NCBI GenBank assembly: GCA_964563135.1
Contig: CAZLWV010000003.1
Location: forward strand, 1-64,000
Origin: JAAYAY01 sp964563135
Lineage (GTDB): Bacteria > Planctomycetota > Planctomycetia > Pirellulales > Thermoguttaceae
Length of the DNA stretch: 64,000 nt
Reading direction: 5' to 3'
Each line of letters opens with the position of its first letter. The stretch's first letter is position 1. The position numbers and the translations under genes are program-made. Below, piece after piece: positions 43,171-52,062 of this stretch. The notes under the pieces are model-generated. The model was not told the origin of the DNA and did no database searches. It saw only the letters and a program-made list of their open reading frames with translations.

Positions 43171-45255
43171 ATGGCCCAGTGGATTCCAGTGCTGTTAGTC
43201 CTCATCCCGGCCTTGCCCCTGGCAGCGGCGTTGGCGACCGCTACCCTCGGTCCGCGCGTGCTGGGGGCCAGGAGCCATCTTCCGGTCGTTGTGGCCATTG
43301 CCGGGTCGTTTGTCGCCGCCGCGGCACTGGTGTTTGCCGTTCGGGCAGGTCTTCCCGCCGCGGATGCCAGCAGCCACGAACCGGGGCACGGAGCCCCCGG
43401 CTGCGAAAGAATCGTGACTCTCTGGACCTGGGCCGCCATCCCCAACGCCTACCAGCAGAACACGGGCGATGGAGCGATCGCTCGGGATTTCTCGATCGAG
43501 GTTTCGCTGCGAGCCGATCCCCTGACGGCCATCATGCTGGCGATGGTCACGTTCGTATCGCTCCTGGTGGCGGTCTACTCGGTGGGCTACATGCACGAGG
43601 ATCGCGGTTACTGGCGATTCTTCAGCTACATCGGGTTGTTCGTGTTCTCGATGACAATGCTCGTGTCGGTGAGCAATTTTGTGCTTCTCTATGTGTTCTG
43701 GGAGGCCGTCGGGCTGTGCAGTTACCTGTTGATCGGATTCTGGTATGAGAAACCGGCGGCTGCGGCGGCCGGCAGGAAGGCGTTCCTGGTCAACCGGATC
43801 GGCGACTTTGGTTTCGCCCTGGGAATGTTCCTCATCTGGACGACCTACGGCACCTTGAACTTCCATGATACGCTGGGCGCGGAAGGCCAGATCGTGGCCG
43901 GCTTGTTCGGCAGGAAACGGCTGGCGGCCGGACCGGCGGCCTACGCGGGAGGCGGCGTTGCCACGGCAATCTGCCTCTTGCTCATGCTTGGCGCGTGCGG
44001 CAAGAGTGCCCAGTTCCCGCTCCACATCTGGCTGCCCGATGCGATGGAAGGCCCCACGTCGGTCAGTGCCTTGATTCACGCGGCCACGATGGTAACAGCC
44101 GGCGTTTACATGGTGGCACGCTGCACGCCCCTGTTCCATGCCTCGGTTGACGCCCGCATGACGGTCGCCTTCATCGGCGGATTCACGGCACTTATGGCCG
44201 CCCTGGTGGCGCTCACACAAACGGATCTGAAACGCATCCTCGCTTATTCAACGATCAGCCAACTCGGCTACATGTTCCTGGGCCTCGGAGCCGGAACGGT
44301 TCTGGGCGTCACGGCGGGGATGTTCCACCTGTTCACCCATGCCTTCTTCAAGGCGCTGTTGTTCCTCGGCGCGGGAAGTGTGATGCATGCCATGGGAGGC
44401 GTCGTCGACATCCGCCGGTTCGGCGGGTTGAGACAGCTCATGCCGGTCACCCACGCGACCTTCGGGGTCGGCTGCCTGGCGCTGGCCGGCTTCCCGCTCC
44501 TGTCAGGGTTCTTCAGCAAAGACATGGTCCTGGCAGCCGTCCACCAGCAGGAAGGCAGACTCTACGTGGTCCTCTACCTTGCCGCCCTGCTGACCGCCCT
44601 GCTGACCGCCTTTTACACGTTCCGGGCGTTCTTCTCCACGTTCTATGGTCCCGAGAAGCTCCCCAGCGAAGCTGGACACCACGCCCATGAGTCGCCCCGT
44701 TCCATGACGGTTCCGCTTGTGGTGCTGGCGGTCTGCTCCGCAATCGTCGGCGCGTACTTCGAGTTCACGGGCGGTTTTGCCGGTTTTCTCGGTCAAACGC
44801 CGTCGATTGCCTACCTGGATCTGCACGCCCCTGAACACGGCGGTCACGTTTCGCACTGGAACATCATGGTCGCCAGTTCGATCGTGGCGCTGGCCGGAAT
44901 CGGGCTGGCCCTCGCGCTGTACTGGCCCCGCAGAAGGCCGATCGCCGATGGAGCCCACAGGGCCTCCGAGGCTTTGGGGCTTTACCAACTGTCCAACCGC
45001 AAGTTCTTCTTCGATGAGATTTACCAGATAATCGTCGTTTGGCCCCTGATCGGGCTGGCGGTGGTGTGCGCGTGGATTGACCGGAATGTCGTCGACGGGA
45101 TCGTGAACCTGGTAGGCCGGATACCTGCCGCGACAGGAGCGGCGCTACGTCCCCTGCAGAATGGGCTCGTCCCTTTCTATGCCGTCGGAATGGTCCTCGG
45201 AGTGCTGGTCTTGCTGGCAGCCGTGCTCATGGGCTGGGGCTGGATGGTTTCATGA
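43171..45255 (+). CDS. nuoL: NADH-quinone oxidoreductase subunit L (antiporter-like)
   Basis: A 694-residue antiporter-like subunit with about sixteen helices and the long lateral helix of NuoL near the C-terminus. Landmarks are YVFWEAVGLCSYLLIGFWYE, KSAQFPLHIWLPDAMEGPTSVSALIHAATMVTAGVYM, LTQTDLKRILAYSTISQLGYM and LAGFPLLSGFFSKD. The ATG at 43171 is preferred over the TTG at 43156. A 108-base gap precedes nuoM. Confidence 0.96.
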   Translation: MAQWIPVLLVLIPALPLAAALATATLGPRVLGARSHLPVVVAIAGSFVAAAALVFAVRAGLPAADASSHEPGHGAPGCERIVTLWTWAAIPNAYQQNTGDGAIARDFSIEVSLRADPLTAIMLAMVTFVSLLVAVYSVGYMHEDRGYWRFFSYIGLFVFSMTMLVSVSNFVLLYVFWEAVGLCSYLLIGFWYEKPAAAAAGRKAFLVNRIGDFGFALGMFLIWTTYGTLNFHDTLGAEGQIVAGLFGRKRLAAGPAAYAGGGVATAICLLLMLGACGKSAQFPLHIWLPDAMEGPTSVSALIHAATMVTAGVYMVARCTPLFHASVDARMTVAFIGGFTALMAALVALTQTDLKRILAYSTISQLGYMFLGLGAGTVLGVTAGMFHLFTHAFFKALLFLGAGSVMHAMGGVVDIRRFGGLRQLMPVTHATFGVGCLALAGFPLLSGFFSKDMVLAAVHQQEGRLYVVLYLAALLTALLTAFYTFRAFFSTFYGPEKLPSEAGHHAHESPRSMTVPLVVLAVCSAIVGAYFEFTGGFAGFLGQTPSIAYLDLHAPEHGGHVSHWNIMVASSIVALAGIGLALALYWPRRRPIADGAHRASEALGLYQLSNRKFFFDEIYQIIVVWPLIGLAVVCAWIDRNVVDGIVNLVGRIPAATGAALRPLQNGLVPFYAVGMVLGVLVLLAAVLMGWGWMVS

Positions 45256-45363
45256 GCACATGCCAGGATTCGGAAGACGGGACAGGTTCTTTGAAGATCA
45301 GGATACAGTTCGAACACGGTTGTCTGCAGATTGCAGACTTGTAGCTCCACAGGTTTTCCATAC

Positions 45364-47031
45364 ATGCCCGACTGGCCGAACTTGTTGCGGATCGCTGTTT
45401 TCCTGCCGAGCGTGGGGGCGGCGACGATTGCGCTGCTGGGGCCCCGGCGCCACAACGCGGAACAGAGTTTTGCCCGTTGGACCGCACTGGCCACCTCGTT
45501 GTTGACGCTTGTTGTGACCGTCGTGCTGCTCGCCGGTTTCCGCGTTGGTGTCGATGAGTTCGCCGTCTCCGAGACCGGACTGTGGTTCGGCGATGCCCGC
45601 GGACAGGTCGATATCCGGCTGAGTCTGGGGCTCGACGGCCTGAGCTTGTGGCTGTTCGGACTGACATCGCTGCTGATGATCCTGGCGATTGCCGTGAGCT
45701 GGAGGGCCATCGATCTCCACTGCCGGTCGTACTATGCGTTCCTGTTGATCCTTCAGACGGGAATGGCGGGGGTATTCTGCGCCCGCGACATCATCCTGTT
45801 CTACGTGTTCTTCGAAGCCACGTTGCTTCCGCTGTTCTTCCTGATTGGTATCTGGGGAAGCAGCGAACGGCGTCACGCGGCGATCAAGTTCTTCCTGTTC
45901 ACCTTCTCAGGAAGTGTGCTGACCTTCCTGGGACTGCTTGCCGTAGTCTGGTGGCACCACGCCCAGTCAGGTTGGATGACCTTTTCGATTCCGCAGCTCA
46001 CGACGGGGTTGGCCAAGCATCCCATGCCTGTGCCGCTCCAGTTGCTCGTTTTCCTGGCCTTGTTTGCCGGGTTCGCGATCAAGGTTCCCTTGTTCCCGCT
46101 CCATACCTGGCTGCCCCTGGCCCACGTGGAAGCGCCCACCGCGGGAAGCGTGTTGCTCGCCGGCGTGCTTCTGAAGATCGGCACTTACGGCTTCGTACGA
46201 CTGCGTCTGCCGCTCCTGCCCGACGCCACAGTGGTGGCCATGCCCTGGTTGCTCGGACTGTCGGCGGCGGGAATCATCTACGGGGCCCTCGTGGCCCTGG
46301 CCCAGTCGGATATCAAGCGGCTGATCGCCTACTCCAGCGTGAGCCACCTTGGTTTCTGCATGCTGGGCATCTTCGCCCTCAACCGCACGGGAATCGATGG
46401 CGGAGTGCTGCAGATGGTCAATCACGGGTTGTCGACCGGCGGCCTGTTCGCCCTGGTCGGCATGCTCTACGAACGGTATCACACGCGGGAAATCAAGGCG
46501 TACGGTGGCCTGGCACGGCGTCTGCCGATCCTTTCCTTGTTCATGCTCCTGATGACGCTTTCCAGCATCGGCCTGCCGGGCATGAACGGGTTTGCGGGCG
46601 AGCTACTGGTTCTGATGGGCGCCTTTCAGCGGGCCTGGGCCCAGTCCGCGGGAGCACCGCTGGTGGCGTATCGGATCGTTTCCGTCGTGGCGGTGCTTGG
46701 CGTGGTCCTGGGAGCCTGGTACATGCTGTGGCTGATCCAGCGAGTGTTTTTCGGACCGCTTCGCGAGCCCGTCGTCGAACATTCGGGAGGCGAGGGCGGA
46801 CTCGTTCAGGATCTCTCCCCCCGCGAGATTGCCTCGCTGACTCCGCTGGTCGTGCTGATCTTCTGGATCGGGCTGCAGCCGTCGTACTTCCTGGAACGGA
46901 TGGTGCCGACCCTTGATCGCTTGACGGCGGGAGTGATGCACACGGCCGACGATAGGATGCGGAGCCCTGTGAGAGAGCTACTTCCACGATCGGGTCCCTT
47001 GGCGAGAGGAGAAGACGGAAGTGTCGAGTGA
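45364..47031 (+). CDS. nuoM: NADH-quinone oxidoreductase subunit M (antiporter-like)
   Basis: A 555-residue proton-pumping membrane subunit. Landmarks are LGLDGLSLWLFGLTSLLMIL, DIILFYVFFEATLLPLFFLIG with its pump Glu, KVPLFPLHTWLPLAHVEAPTAGSVLLAGVLLKIGTYGF and LAQSDIKRLIAYSSVSHLGFC. The ATG at 45364 starts the first helix. It overlaps nuoN by 11 bases. Confidence 0.96.
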   Translation: MPDWPNLLRIAVFLPSVGAATIALLGPRRHNAEQSFARWTALATSLLTLVVTVVLLAGFRVGVDEFAVSETGLWFGDARGQVDIRLSLGLDGLSLWLFGLTSLLMILAIAVSWRAIDLHCRSYYAFLLILQTGMAGVFCARDIILFYVFFEATLLPLFFLIGIWGSSERRHAAIKFFLFTFSGSVLTFLGLLAVVWWHHAQSGWMTFSIPQLTTGLAKHPMPVPLQLLVFLALFAGFAIKVPLFPLHTWLPLAHVEAPTAGSVLLAGVLLKIGTYGFVRLRLPLLPDATVVAMPWLLGLSAAGIIYGALVALAQSDIKRLIAYSSVSHLGFCMLGIFALNRTGIDGGVLQMVNHGLSTGGLFALVGMLYERYHTREIKAYGGLARRLPILSLFMLLMTLSSIGLPGMNGFAGELLVLMGAFQRAWAQSAGAPLVAYRIVSVVAVLGVVLGAWYMLWLIQRVFFGPLREPVVEHSGGEGGLVQDLSPREIASLTPLVVLIFWIGLQPSYFLERMVPTLDRLTAGVMHTADDRMRSPVRELLPRSGPLARGEDGSVE

Positions 47032-48556
47032 GGTGGTCTGGCAACTGGGTCCGGAGATTCTCGTCGTCGTGACGGCCGTGGTCGTCTACCTCGGCGGGGC
47101 GTTAGCCGTGCCGCGGGCATCCTGGTCATGGATTGCCCTGGCGGGGCTGGGACTCGCCGGCGGCTGCCTGGCAACGACGGAGCCGCTTGCGCCGGCGGAC
47201 CCGCTGGTGATCGACAATCTCGCCCTCTGGACCCGCTGGCTTGCGTTGGGACTGGGAGCGATCCTGGTTCTCCTTTCATGGCAACCGAGCGGTGCTGCCG
47301 ACGCTCCGGAACTCGCAGGATCGCTGTTGCTGGTGGTGGCCGGGATGATGCTTGTCGGCGCAGCCGGCGAGCTGATCCTGATCTTCCTGGGACTGGAGAT
47401 GATCTCGATTCCCACGTACATTCTCCTGTTCGTGGGCCGCCGCACGATCGAAGGGCGAGAGTCGGCTGCAAAGTACTTCTACCTGAGTATTCTCGCCTCC
47501 GCCATCCTGTTGTTTGGCCTGTGTTTTCTCTACGGAGCGGCTGGCTCGACATCGATCGACTCGATTCACGTCCGCCTGATGGGGTCCAGCCCGCTGGTGG
47601 CCGCCGGGCGGCTGGCCGTTGTCTTCCTGTTTGCCGGCCTCAGCTTCAAGATTGCCGCCGTCCCGTTTCATTTCTACGCGCCCGATGTGTACCAGGGCAG
47701 CACCAATTCCAACGCGGCCCTCCTGTCGGTGGCGCCGAAACTGGCGGGATTCGTCGTCCTCGTCCGCTTGATCGTCGTTGCTGCGGAAGGAGTTCCATCG
47801 CACTCGTGGCGGATTGCCTTGGCCCTTTCAGTGTTGACGATGACGGCCGGCAACGTGCTCGCCCTGTGGCAGGACAACCTCCGCCGGCTCCTGGCCTACT
47901 CTTCCATCGCCCATGCGGGCTATATGCTCATCGGTCTGGCTGTCGCAGCGGAAACAGCCGGATCGGGCGCTCCGGTGGCCTTCGATGGCACCGCCTCGCT
48001 CCTGTTCTATCTCCTGCTGTACTGCGTGGCCACGCTCGGAGCATTTGCTGTCCTCAATTGTCTTGGAACCTCGGAACAGCCGGTCGACCATGTCGACGGT
48101 CTGGCGGGTCTGGCATGGAGCGACGAACCTGGCCAGCGGGCCCTCGCCTGGATGCTCGCGGCGTTCATGTTCAGCCTGGCCGGCGTTCCTCCGCTGGCCG
48201 GGTTCTGGGGCAAGCTGGCCCTGTTTGCCGGAGCGATCGGAGTGGGTGAGGCGGACGGCGGCGTCCGGGCGTGGTTCGTGGGATTGGCGTTTCTGGCTGC
48301 GGTCAACGCAGCCATTGCCGCAGCGTATTACCTGCGGATCGTGGGCGTGATGTTCTTCCGCATGCCCCTGGGCAAGGTGCCGGCCAACCCCAACCAGTTG
48401 GCACCGTTGACGGCTGCGACGATTTGTGTTCTGCTCGTCTTGGCGATCGGCCTGATCCCCGCCCCCTGGTATGACTGTGCCAGTGCGGCGGCTCCCGCAA
48501 GAGAGCCGGCTGCCGCCGGTGTGTCTCCGGTCGCCCCCAGTCGTGCTGCTCGCTGA
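47021..48556 (+). CDS. nuoN: NADH-quinone oxidoreductase subunit N (antiporter-like)
   Basis: A 511-residue membrane subunit, the last of the 14 nuo genes. Landmarks are ELILIFLGLEMISIPTYILLFVGRR with its pump Glu, KIAAVPFHFYAPDVYQGSTNSNAALLSVAPKLAGF and WQDNLRRLLAYSSIAHAGYML. The start is GTG at 47021 within nuoM. The C-terminal tail is Ala/Pro-rich. A regulator gene follows after 26 bases without a visible terminator. Confidence 0.96.
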   Translation: MSSEVVWQLGPEILVVVTAVVVYLGGALAVPRASWSWIALAGLGLAGGCLATTEPLAPADPLVIDNLALWTRWLALGLGAILVLLSWQPSGAADAPELAGSLLLVVAGMMLVGAAGELILIFLGLEMISIPTYILLFVGRRTIEGRESAAKYFYLSILASAILLFGLCFLYGAAGSTSIDSIHVRLMGSSPLVAAGRLAVVFLFAGLSFKIAAVPFHFYAPDVYQGSTNSNAALLSVAPKLAGFVVLVRLIVVAAEGVPSHSWRIALALSVLTMTAGNVLALWQDNLRRLLAYSSIAHAGYMLIGLAVAAETAGSGAPVAFDGTASLLFYLLLYCVATLGAFAVLNCLGTSEQPVDHVDGLAGLAWSDEPGQRALAWMLAAFMFSLAGVPPLAGFWGKLALFAGAIGVGEADGGVRAWFVGLAFLAAVNAAIAAAYYLRIVGVMFFRMPLGKVPANPNQLAPLTAATICVLLVLAIGLIPAPWYDCASAAAPAREPAAAGVSPVAPSRAAR

Positions 48557-48582
48557 ATCCTGGACCCTAACGACCGGTCTCA

Positions 48583-50035
48583 ATGTCTCGGGCAAAGAAT
48601 CGGAGTACCCAGTTGGGGCGATTGTTCGATGGAGCATCGCAACCTCTCTACATACTCGACGAAGACCGGCGAATCGTCTTCGCCAATGCTGCACTGCGGC
48701 GCTGGCTGGGGGCTGTCGCGGAGGAACTGCCCGGACGCCGGTGCGTCTACCACAGCCTCCCTGGGGCGACAGGAGCCGACGCCCTGGCAGCGGCGCTCTG
48801 CCCGCCGCCGGCGGCGTTCTCCGGGAAGCGCTGCGAGAGCCTGGTTGCCCGCAGCGACGACGAGGGGCACTGGGCCCGCCGACGGGCCGTCTTCCTGCCC
48901 CTCGGTGACACGGCCGAGTTGATCGCCGTCGTGGCCGTCGTCGACGACTTGGACTTGCCCGACGGTGATCTGTCGCCGCAACTGGAGGAAACGCCGGCCT
49001 GCGAAGCGGAAAAGTTGCACGAAATCCTTCGGCAGTTCCACCACAGGCAGGCGGCCGACTGCTCGATCGACCGTCTTGCAGGAACGAGTGCCACGATCCG
49101 CCGGGCCCGAGCCCAGGCAGCGGTGGCCGCGGCCACCAGATCCAGCGTGGTGATCGTCGGCCCCGGCGGAGCCGGCAAGGAACGGCTGGCCCGATCGATT
49201 CACTTCGGGGTAGACGGCCGTCAGGCCGGCACCCTTGTGCCACTGGACTGCGCCGTACTGGGCGGCGACCTCGTCCGTTCCACCGCCATCGCCTTGGCTG
49301 CCCAGGACTCGGCGAGCCACCAGCCCGGTCGCAACGCGCTGCTTCTGAACCGGGCCGACACGATCGCCCTGGAGGCCCAGGCCGAGTTGGCGAGAATACT
49401 CCTGGAGCGCCCTTTTCCACTGCGGGTCATGGCCACCTCGACTCGCCGGCTAGTGGAACTGGCCGGGCAAGGCCAGTACGACAGGAGACTTGCCCTCGGA
49501 CTCAGTACGCTCGAGATCGAACTGGATCGGCTTGCTGATCGCATCGAGGATCTGCCGCTGCTGGCCCAGATGTTTGTGGAGGAAATCAACGCCGAGGGAG
49601 ACAAGCAGATCGGCGGCGTGGCGGCGGAAGCACTCGACATGCTGGCGGCCTACCGCTGGCCGGGAAACGTGGACGAACTGGCTGCCGCGATCGCCGAGGC
49701 TCATCAGCGAGCCGAGGGGCCGGAGATCCTCCCCCGCGATATCCCGGAGAAGATACGGCTGGCCCTCGACGCGGCTGCCAGGCCGCGACGGAAAGAGACT
49801 TCGATCGAGCTTGACGAGTACCTGGCGAAGATCGAACGCGAGTTGATCGAACGGGCCATGGCACAGGCCAGAGGCAACAAGACAAAGGCGGCCACACTGC
49901 TCGGACTGAATCGCCCGCGGCTCTATCGCCGCCTGTTGCAGCTCGGGCTCATCGACGAGGAAACGGACAGCCCGGACAGTCCTTCCAGACAGCCGTCCAG
50001 CTCCCCAAAAGCNNNNNNNNNNCAGCGACGAGTGA
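48583..50035 (+). CDS. PAS-AAA-Fis regulator of NtrC type, degenerate, cut by an assembly gap
   Basis: At least 476 residues. Residues about 8-120 resemble a PAS domain (LFDGASQPLYILDEDRRIVFANAALRRWLG). An AAA+ domain follows with a Walker A-like VIVGPGGAGKERLARSIH, but Walker B is degenerate (NALLLNRADTIAL) and the GAFTGA loop that contacts sigma-54 is missing. YRWPGNVDELAAAI matches the family's R-finger region, and ARGNKTKAATLLGLNRPRLYRRL is a Fis-type helix-turn-helix. It may bind DNA without activating sigma-54. Ten N at 50013-50022 hide the end; a TGA at 50033-50035 is a plausible stop if the gap changes frame. It may be co-transcribed with nuoN. Confidence 0.75.
50013..50022. other. 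assembly gap (10 N)
   Basis: Ten unknown bases inside the 3' end of the regulator gene. A fixed run of ten N is a common placeholder, so the true gap length is unknown and the gene's end is unresolved. Confidence 0.98.
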
Positions 50036-50056
50036 AACGGCAGGGCCTTGCCAACC

Positions 50057-50551
50057 ATGACCGGCCTACCTACCATGGATGAGACCATCGACAGCGGCAG
50101 AGCGAGCCAATCCAACCCGGTGGAACCCGGGCGGCTGATTGTCTGGGAAAAGGACGGATCTTGGGCTCGCCATTTGCGCCGCCTCCTGGGGCAGGGCGGG
50201 TTGCGGGTATATGAATCGCGCACCCTCGACGTGTGCCGCGAGATGCTCTCCGAGAGCCCGGCCTCCGTCGTGGTCGCCCAGTTGAGCCCGTCCGCAGTGG
50301 CCGAATTTGTGCGTTGGGTGGTCCGGCTTCGCCGCGAGTTCCCCGCCGTGCGAATCCTGGCAGTTGCCGACCCGATAGCCGAGCAGGTCCGCTGTCAGAT
50401 CCTGGAAACGGGAATCGTGTGGCTGTGTACCTCCCCGAGGCGGCTCGCGCCAATCCTCGACATCATCCGACTCCATTTCGAACAGGTCCCTGAGCCGCCA
50501 CGTTCCCCAGAGCAGCGCATCTGGGATGAATTGCCGTGGCCGACTCGATGA
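50057..50551 (+). CDS. receiver-like protein without a phosphate acceptor
   Basis: A 164-residue protein with a CheY-like alternation of strands and helices (RLIVWEKDGSWARHLRRLL, VYESRTLDVCREMLSESPASVVVAQ, RILAVADPIAEQ, GIVWLCTSPRRLAPILDIIRLHF). The acidic pocket and the phospho-acceptor Asp are absent: WEKD stands for the usual DD and AQLSP for DxxMP. It is therefore a pseudo-receiver at best. It lies between the degenerate NtrC-like gene and mrp and overlaps the mrp open frame, so it may act with the regulator. Confidence 0.6.
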   Translation: MTGLPTMDETIDSGRASQSNPVEPGRLIVWEKDGSWARHLRRLLGQGGLRVYESRTLDVCREMLSESPASVVVAQLSPSAVAEFVRWVVRLRREFPAVRILAVADPIAEQVRCQILETGIVWLCTSPRRLAPILDIIRLHFEQVPEPPRSPEQRIWDELPWPTR

Positions 50552-50555
50552 CTCC

Positions 50556-50563
50556 AGGAGGAG
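50556..50563 (+). promoter_or_regulatory. ribosome binding site that decides the mrp start
   Basis: AGGAGGAG eight bases before the GTG at 50572. It lies downstream of the other possible starts (GTG 50536, ATG 50548), so GTG 50572 is the likely initiation codon. Confidence 0.65.
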
Positions 50564-50571
50564 CAAAGAAA

Positions 50572-51654
50572 GTGGCAGAAGGTCCGTTGACCAAGAAGGT
50601 GGTTGAGCAGATCCTCAACGAATTCACCGATCCCGAAGCCGGGCGCGGCATCGTCACCCTCGAGCAGGTGGGAGACCTGAAACTCGATGGCAACGAGCTG
50701 GCGTTGACGCTCGGCCTCACCTCCTTCTCGGCGCCTCTGTGGAAACAGACCCGGGCAGACCTCATCGAGCATCTCCGCAACCGATTGCCTCAGCTCACCC
50801 AGGTCGACGTGGACCTGGCCGAACACCGCCGCCCGCCACAGAAACTGGGCGAGGTCGGACTTGCGGCCAAGGCGGTCATTGCCGTCGGGTCGGGGAAGGG
50901 CGGGGTGGGAAAAAGCACCATTGCCGCCGCGATCGCGATTGGGTTGGCTCGCGCCGGCGCAAAAGTCGGACTGATGGACGCCGACGTCTACGGTCCCAGC
51001 ATTCCTCATCTGATCGGCACCAGCCAGCGTCCCGGCATGATCGACCAGAAGATCCAGCCTGTCGAAGTGGGTACCGTCAAGGTCCTCTCGATGGGCCTGC
51101 TGGTGCCGGCCGAAGAGGCCGTGATCTGGCGAGGCCCCATGCTTCACGGCGCGATTACCCAGTTTCTCCGCGACACGAACTGGGGTGAACTCGACTACCT
51201 GATCATCGACATGCCGCCGGGAACCGGCGATATCGCCATCACCCTGTCGCAGCTCCTGCCGCTGACCGGATCGGTGGTCGTCTGCACGCCGCAGGACGTG
51301 GCTTTGTTGGACGCGACCAAGGCGATTTCGATGTTCCGGAAGGTAAATATCGAGGTGCTCGGCATGGTGGAGAATATGAGCCACTTCACCTGCCCCAACT
51401 GCAACAGCCGCCATGAGATCTTCGGCTCCGGGGGGGCCCGGGAGAAGGCCGGGCTGTTGAAAGTCCCGTTCCTCGGCGAGGTGCCGATCAACATGCAGAT
51501 CCGGATCCGCGGCGACCAGGGAACGATGCATTCCTGTTTCGACGATGATCTGGTCGCTCCTTACCTGGAGGCGCTGTGCACGAACCTCGTTCGGAACATC
51601 GTTTCGCAGCGGCGTGAGAAGCCGCCGATGCCCTCGCTCTCGATCCTCAAGTAG
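50572..51654 (+). CDS. mrp: Mrp/ApbC-type P-loop ATPase, Fe-S cluster carrier
   Basis: A 360-residue cytoplasmic Fe-S carrier of the Mrp/NBP35 family. An N-terminal MIP18/DUF59-like region (LTKKVVEQILNEFTDPEAGRGIV, GLTSFSAPLWKQTR) is followed by the deviant Walker A GSGKGGVGKSTIAAAIAIG, the switch MDADVYGPSIPHLIG, DMPPGTGDIAITLSQ and the cluster-binding CPNC of ENMSHFTCPNCNSRHEIFG. The GTG at 50572 is set by an AGGAGGAG. Its place after the nuo operon fits a role in supplying clusters to complex I or other Fe-S proteins. A terminator follows at 51707-51738. Confidence 0.92.
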   Translation: MAEGPLTKKVVEQILNEFTDPEAGRGIVTLEQVGDLKLDGNELALTLGLTSFSAPLWKQTRADLIEHLRNRLPQLTQVDVDLAEHRRPPQKLGEVGLAAKAVIAVGSGKGGVGKSTIAAAIAIGLARAGAKVGLMDADVYGPSIPHLIGTSQRPGMIDQKIQPVEVGTVKVLSMGLLVPAEEAVIWRGPMLHGAITQFLRDTNWGELDYLIIDMPPGTGDIAITLSQLLPLTGSVVVCTPQDVALLDATKAISMFRKVNIEVLGMVENMSHFTCPNCNSRHEIFGSGGAREKAGLLKVPFLGEVPINMQIRIRGDQGTMHSCFDDDLVAPYLEALCTNLVRNIVSQRREKPPMPSLSILK

Positions 51655-51706
51655 CCGTTTGTCGCGGCGCCGGTCGGCCGGGCAGGAAAGCGATCATGGA
51701 ACAGAA

Positions 51707-51744
51707 AGAGCCGGCGGACGGTGTGGTCCGACGGCTCTGTTGTT
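51707..51744. terminator. hairpin terminator between mrp and the Lys-rich gene
   Basis: AGAGCCG (51707-51713) pairs with CGGCTCT (51732-51738), extended by GGAC (51716-51719) with GTCC (51726-51729), then TGTTGTTG. It lies between two convergent genes and may serve both. Confidence 0.6.
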
Positions 51745-51788
51745 GAATCGGTTTGCCGGGCGCTGCAAGCCCCCGGGGAAAGGTTGCG

Positions 51789-51920
51789 TCAGCAGCAGCA
51801 GCAACGCTTCTTGGACGCAGTTTTGGCCTTGGCGGTTTTCTTCTTCGCTGGAGCCTTCTTGGTTGCCTTCTTGGCTACTTTCTTCACGGCCGCCTTCTTG
51901 GCTGCTTTCTTCTTCGCCAT
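51789..51920 (-). CDS. 43-residue Lys/Ala-rich histone H1-like peptide ending in four Cys
   Basis: MAKKKAAKKAAVKKVAKKAT starts a 43-residue product in which nearly half the residues are Lys, with Ala/Thr/Pro spacing (KKAPAKKKTAKAKTASKKR) and a C-terminal CCCC before the stop. GGAGA lies seven bases upstream of the ATG, and the gene-like composition ends at the stop, so it is probably real. Lys/Ala-rich proteins of this kind resemble bacterial histone H1-like (Hc1-type) and nucleoid proteins. The tetra-Cys tail is unusual and could bind metal, form disulfides or be modified. Function is unknown; an AAG-repeat artefact cannot be fully excluded. Confidence 0.72.
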   Translation of the reverse strand: MAKKKAAKKAAVKKVAKKATKKAPAKKKTAKAKTASKKRCCCC

Positions 51921-52062
51921 CGTTTCGTCTCCGTCTCAGAGCCTGGGGTTGGATTGGAGCCGAACTCCATCACCCGGCTCCACCTCGCGAAACATTGCCA
52001 TTCCTTATCGGCACGTTCCCCTGACTTTTCTTAAAGAATTCTCCCACGCAACGGGCTCGACC

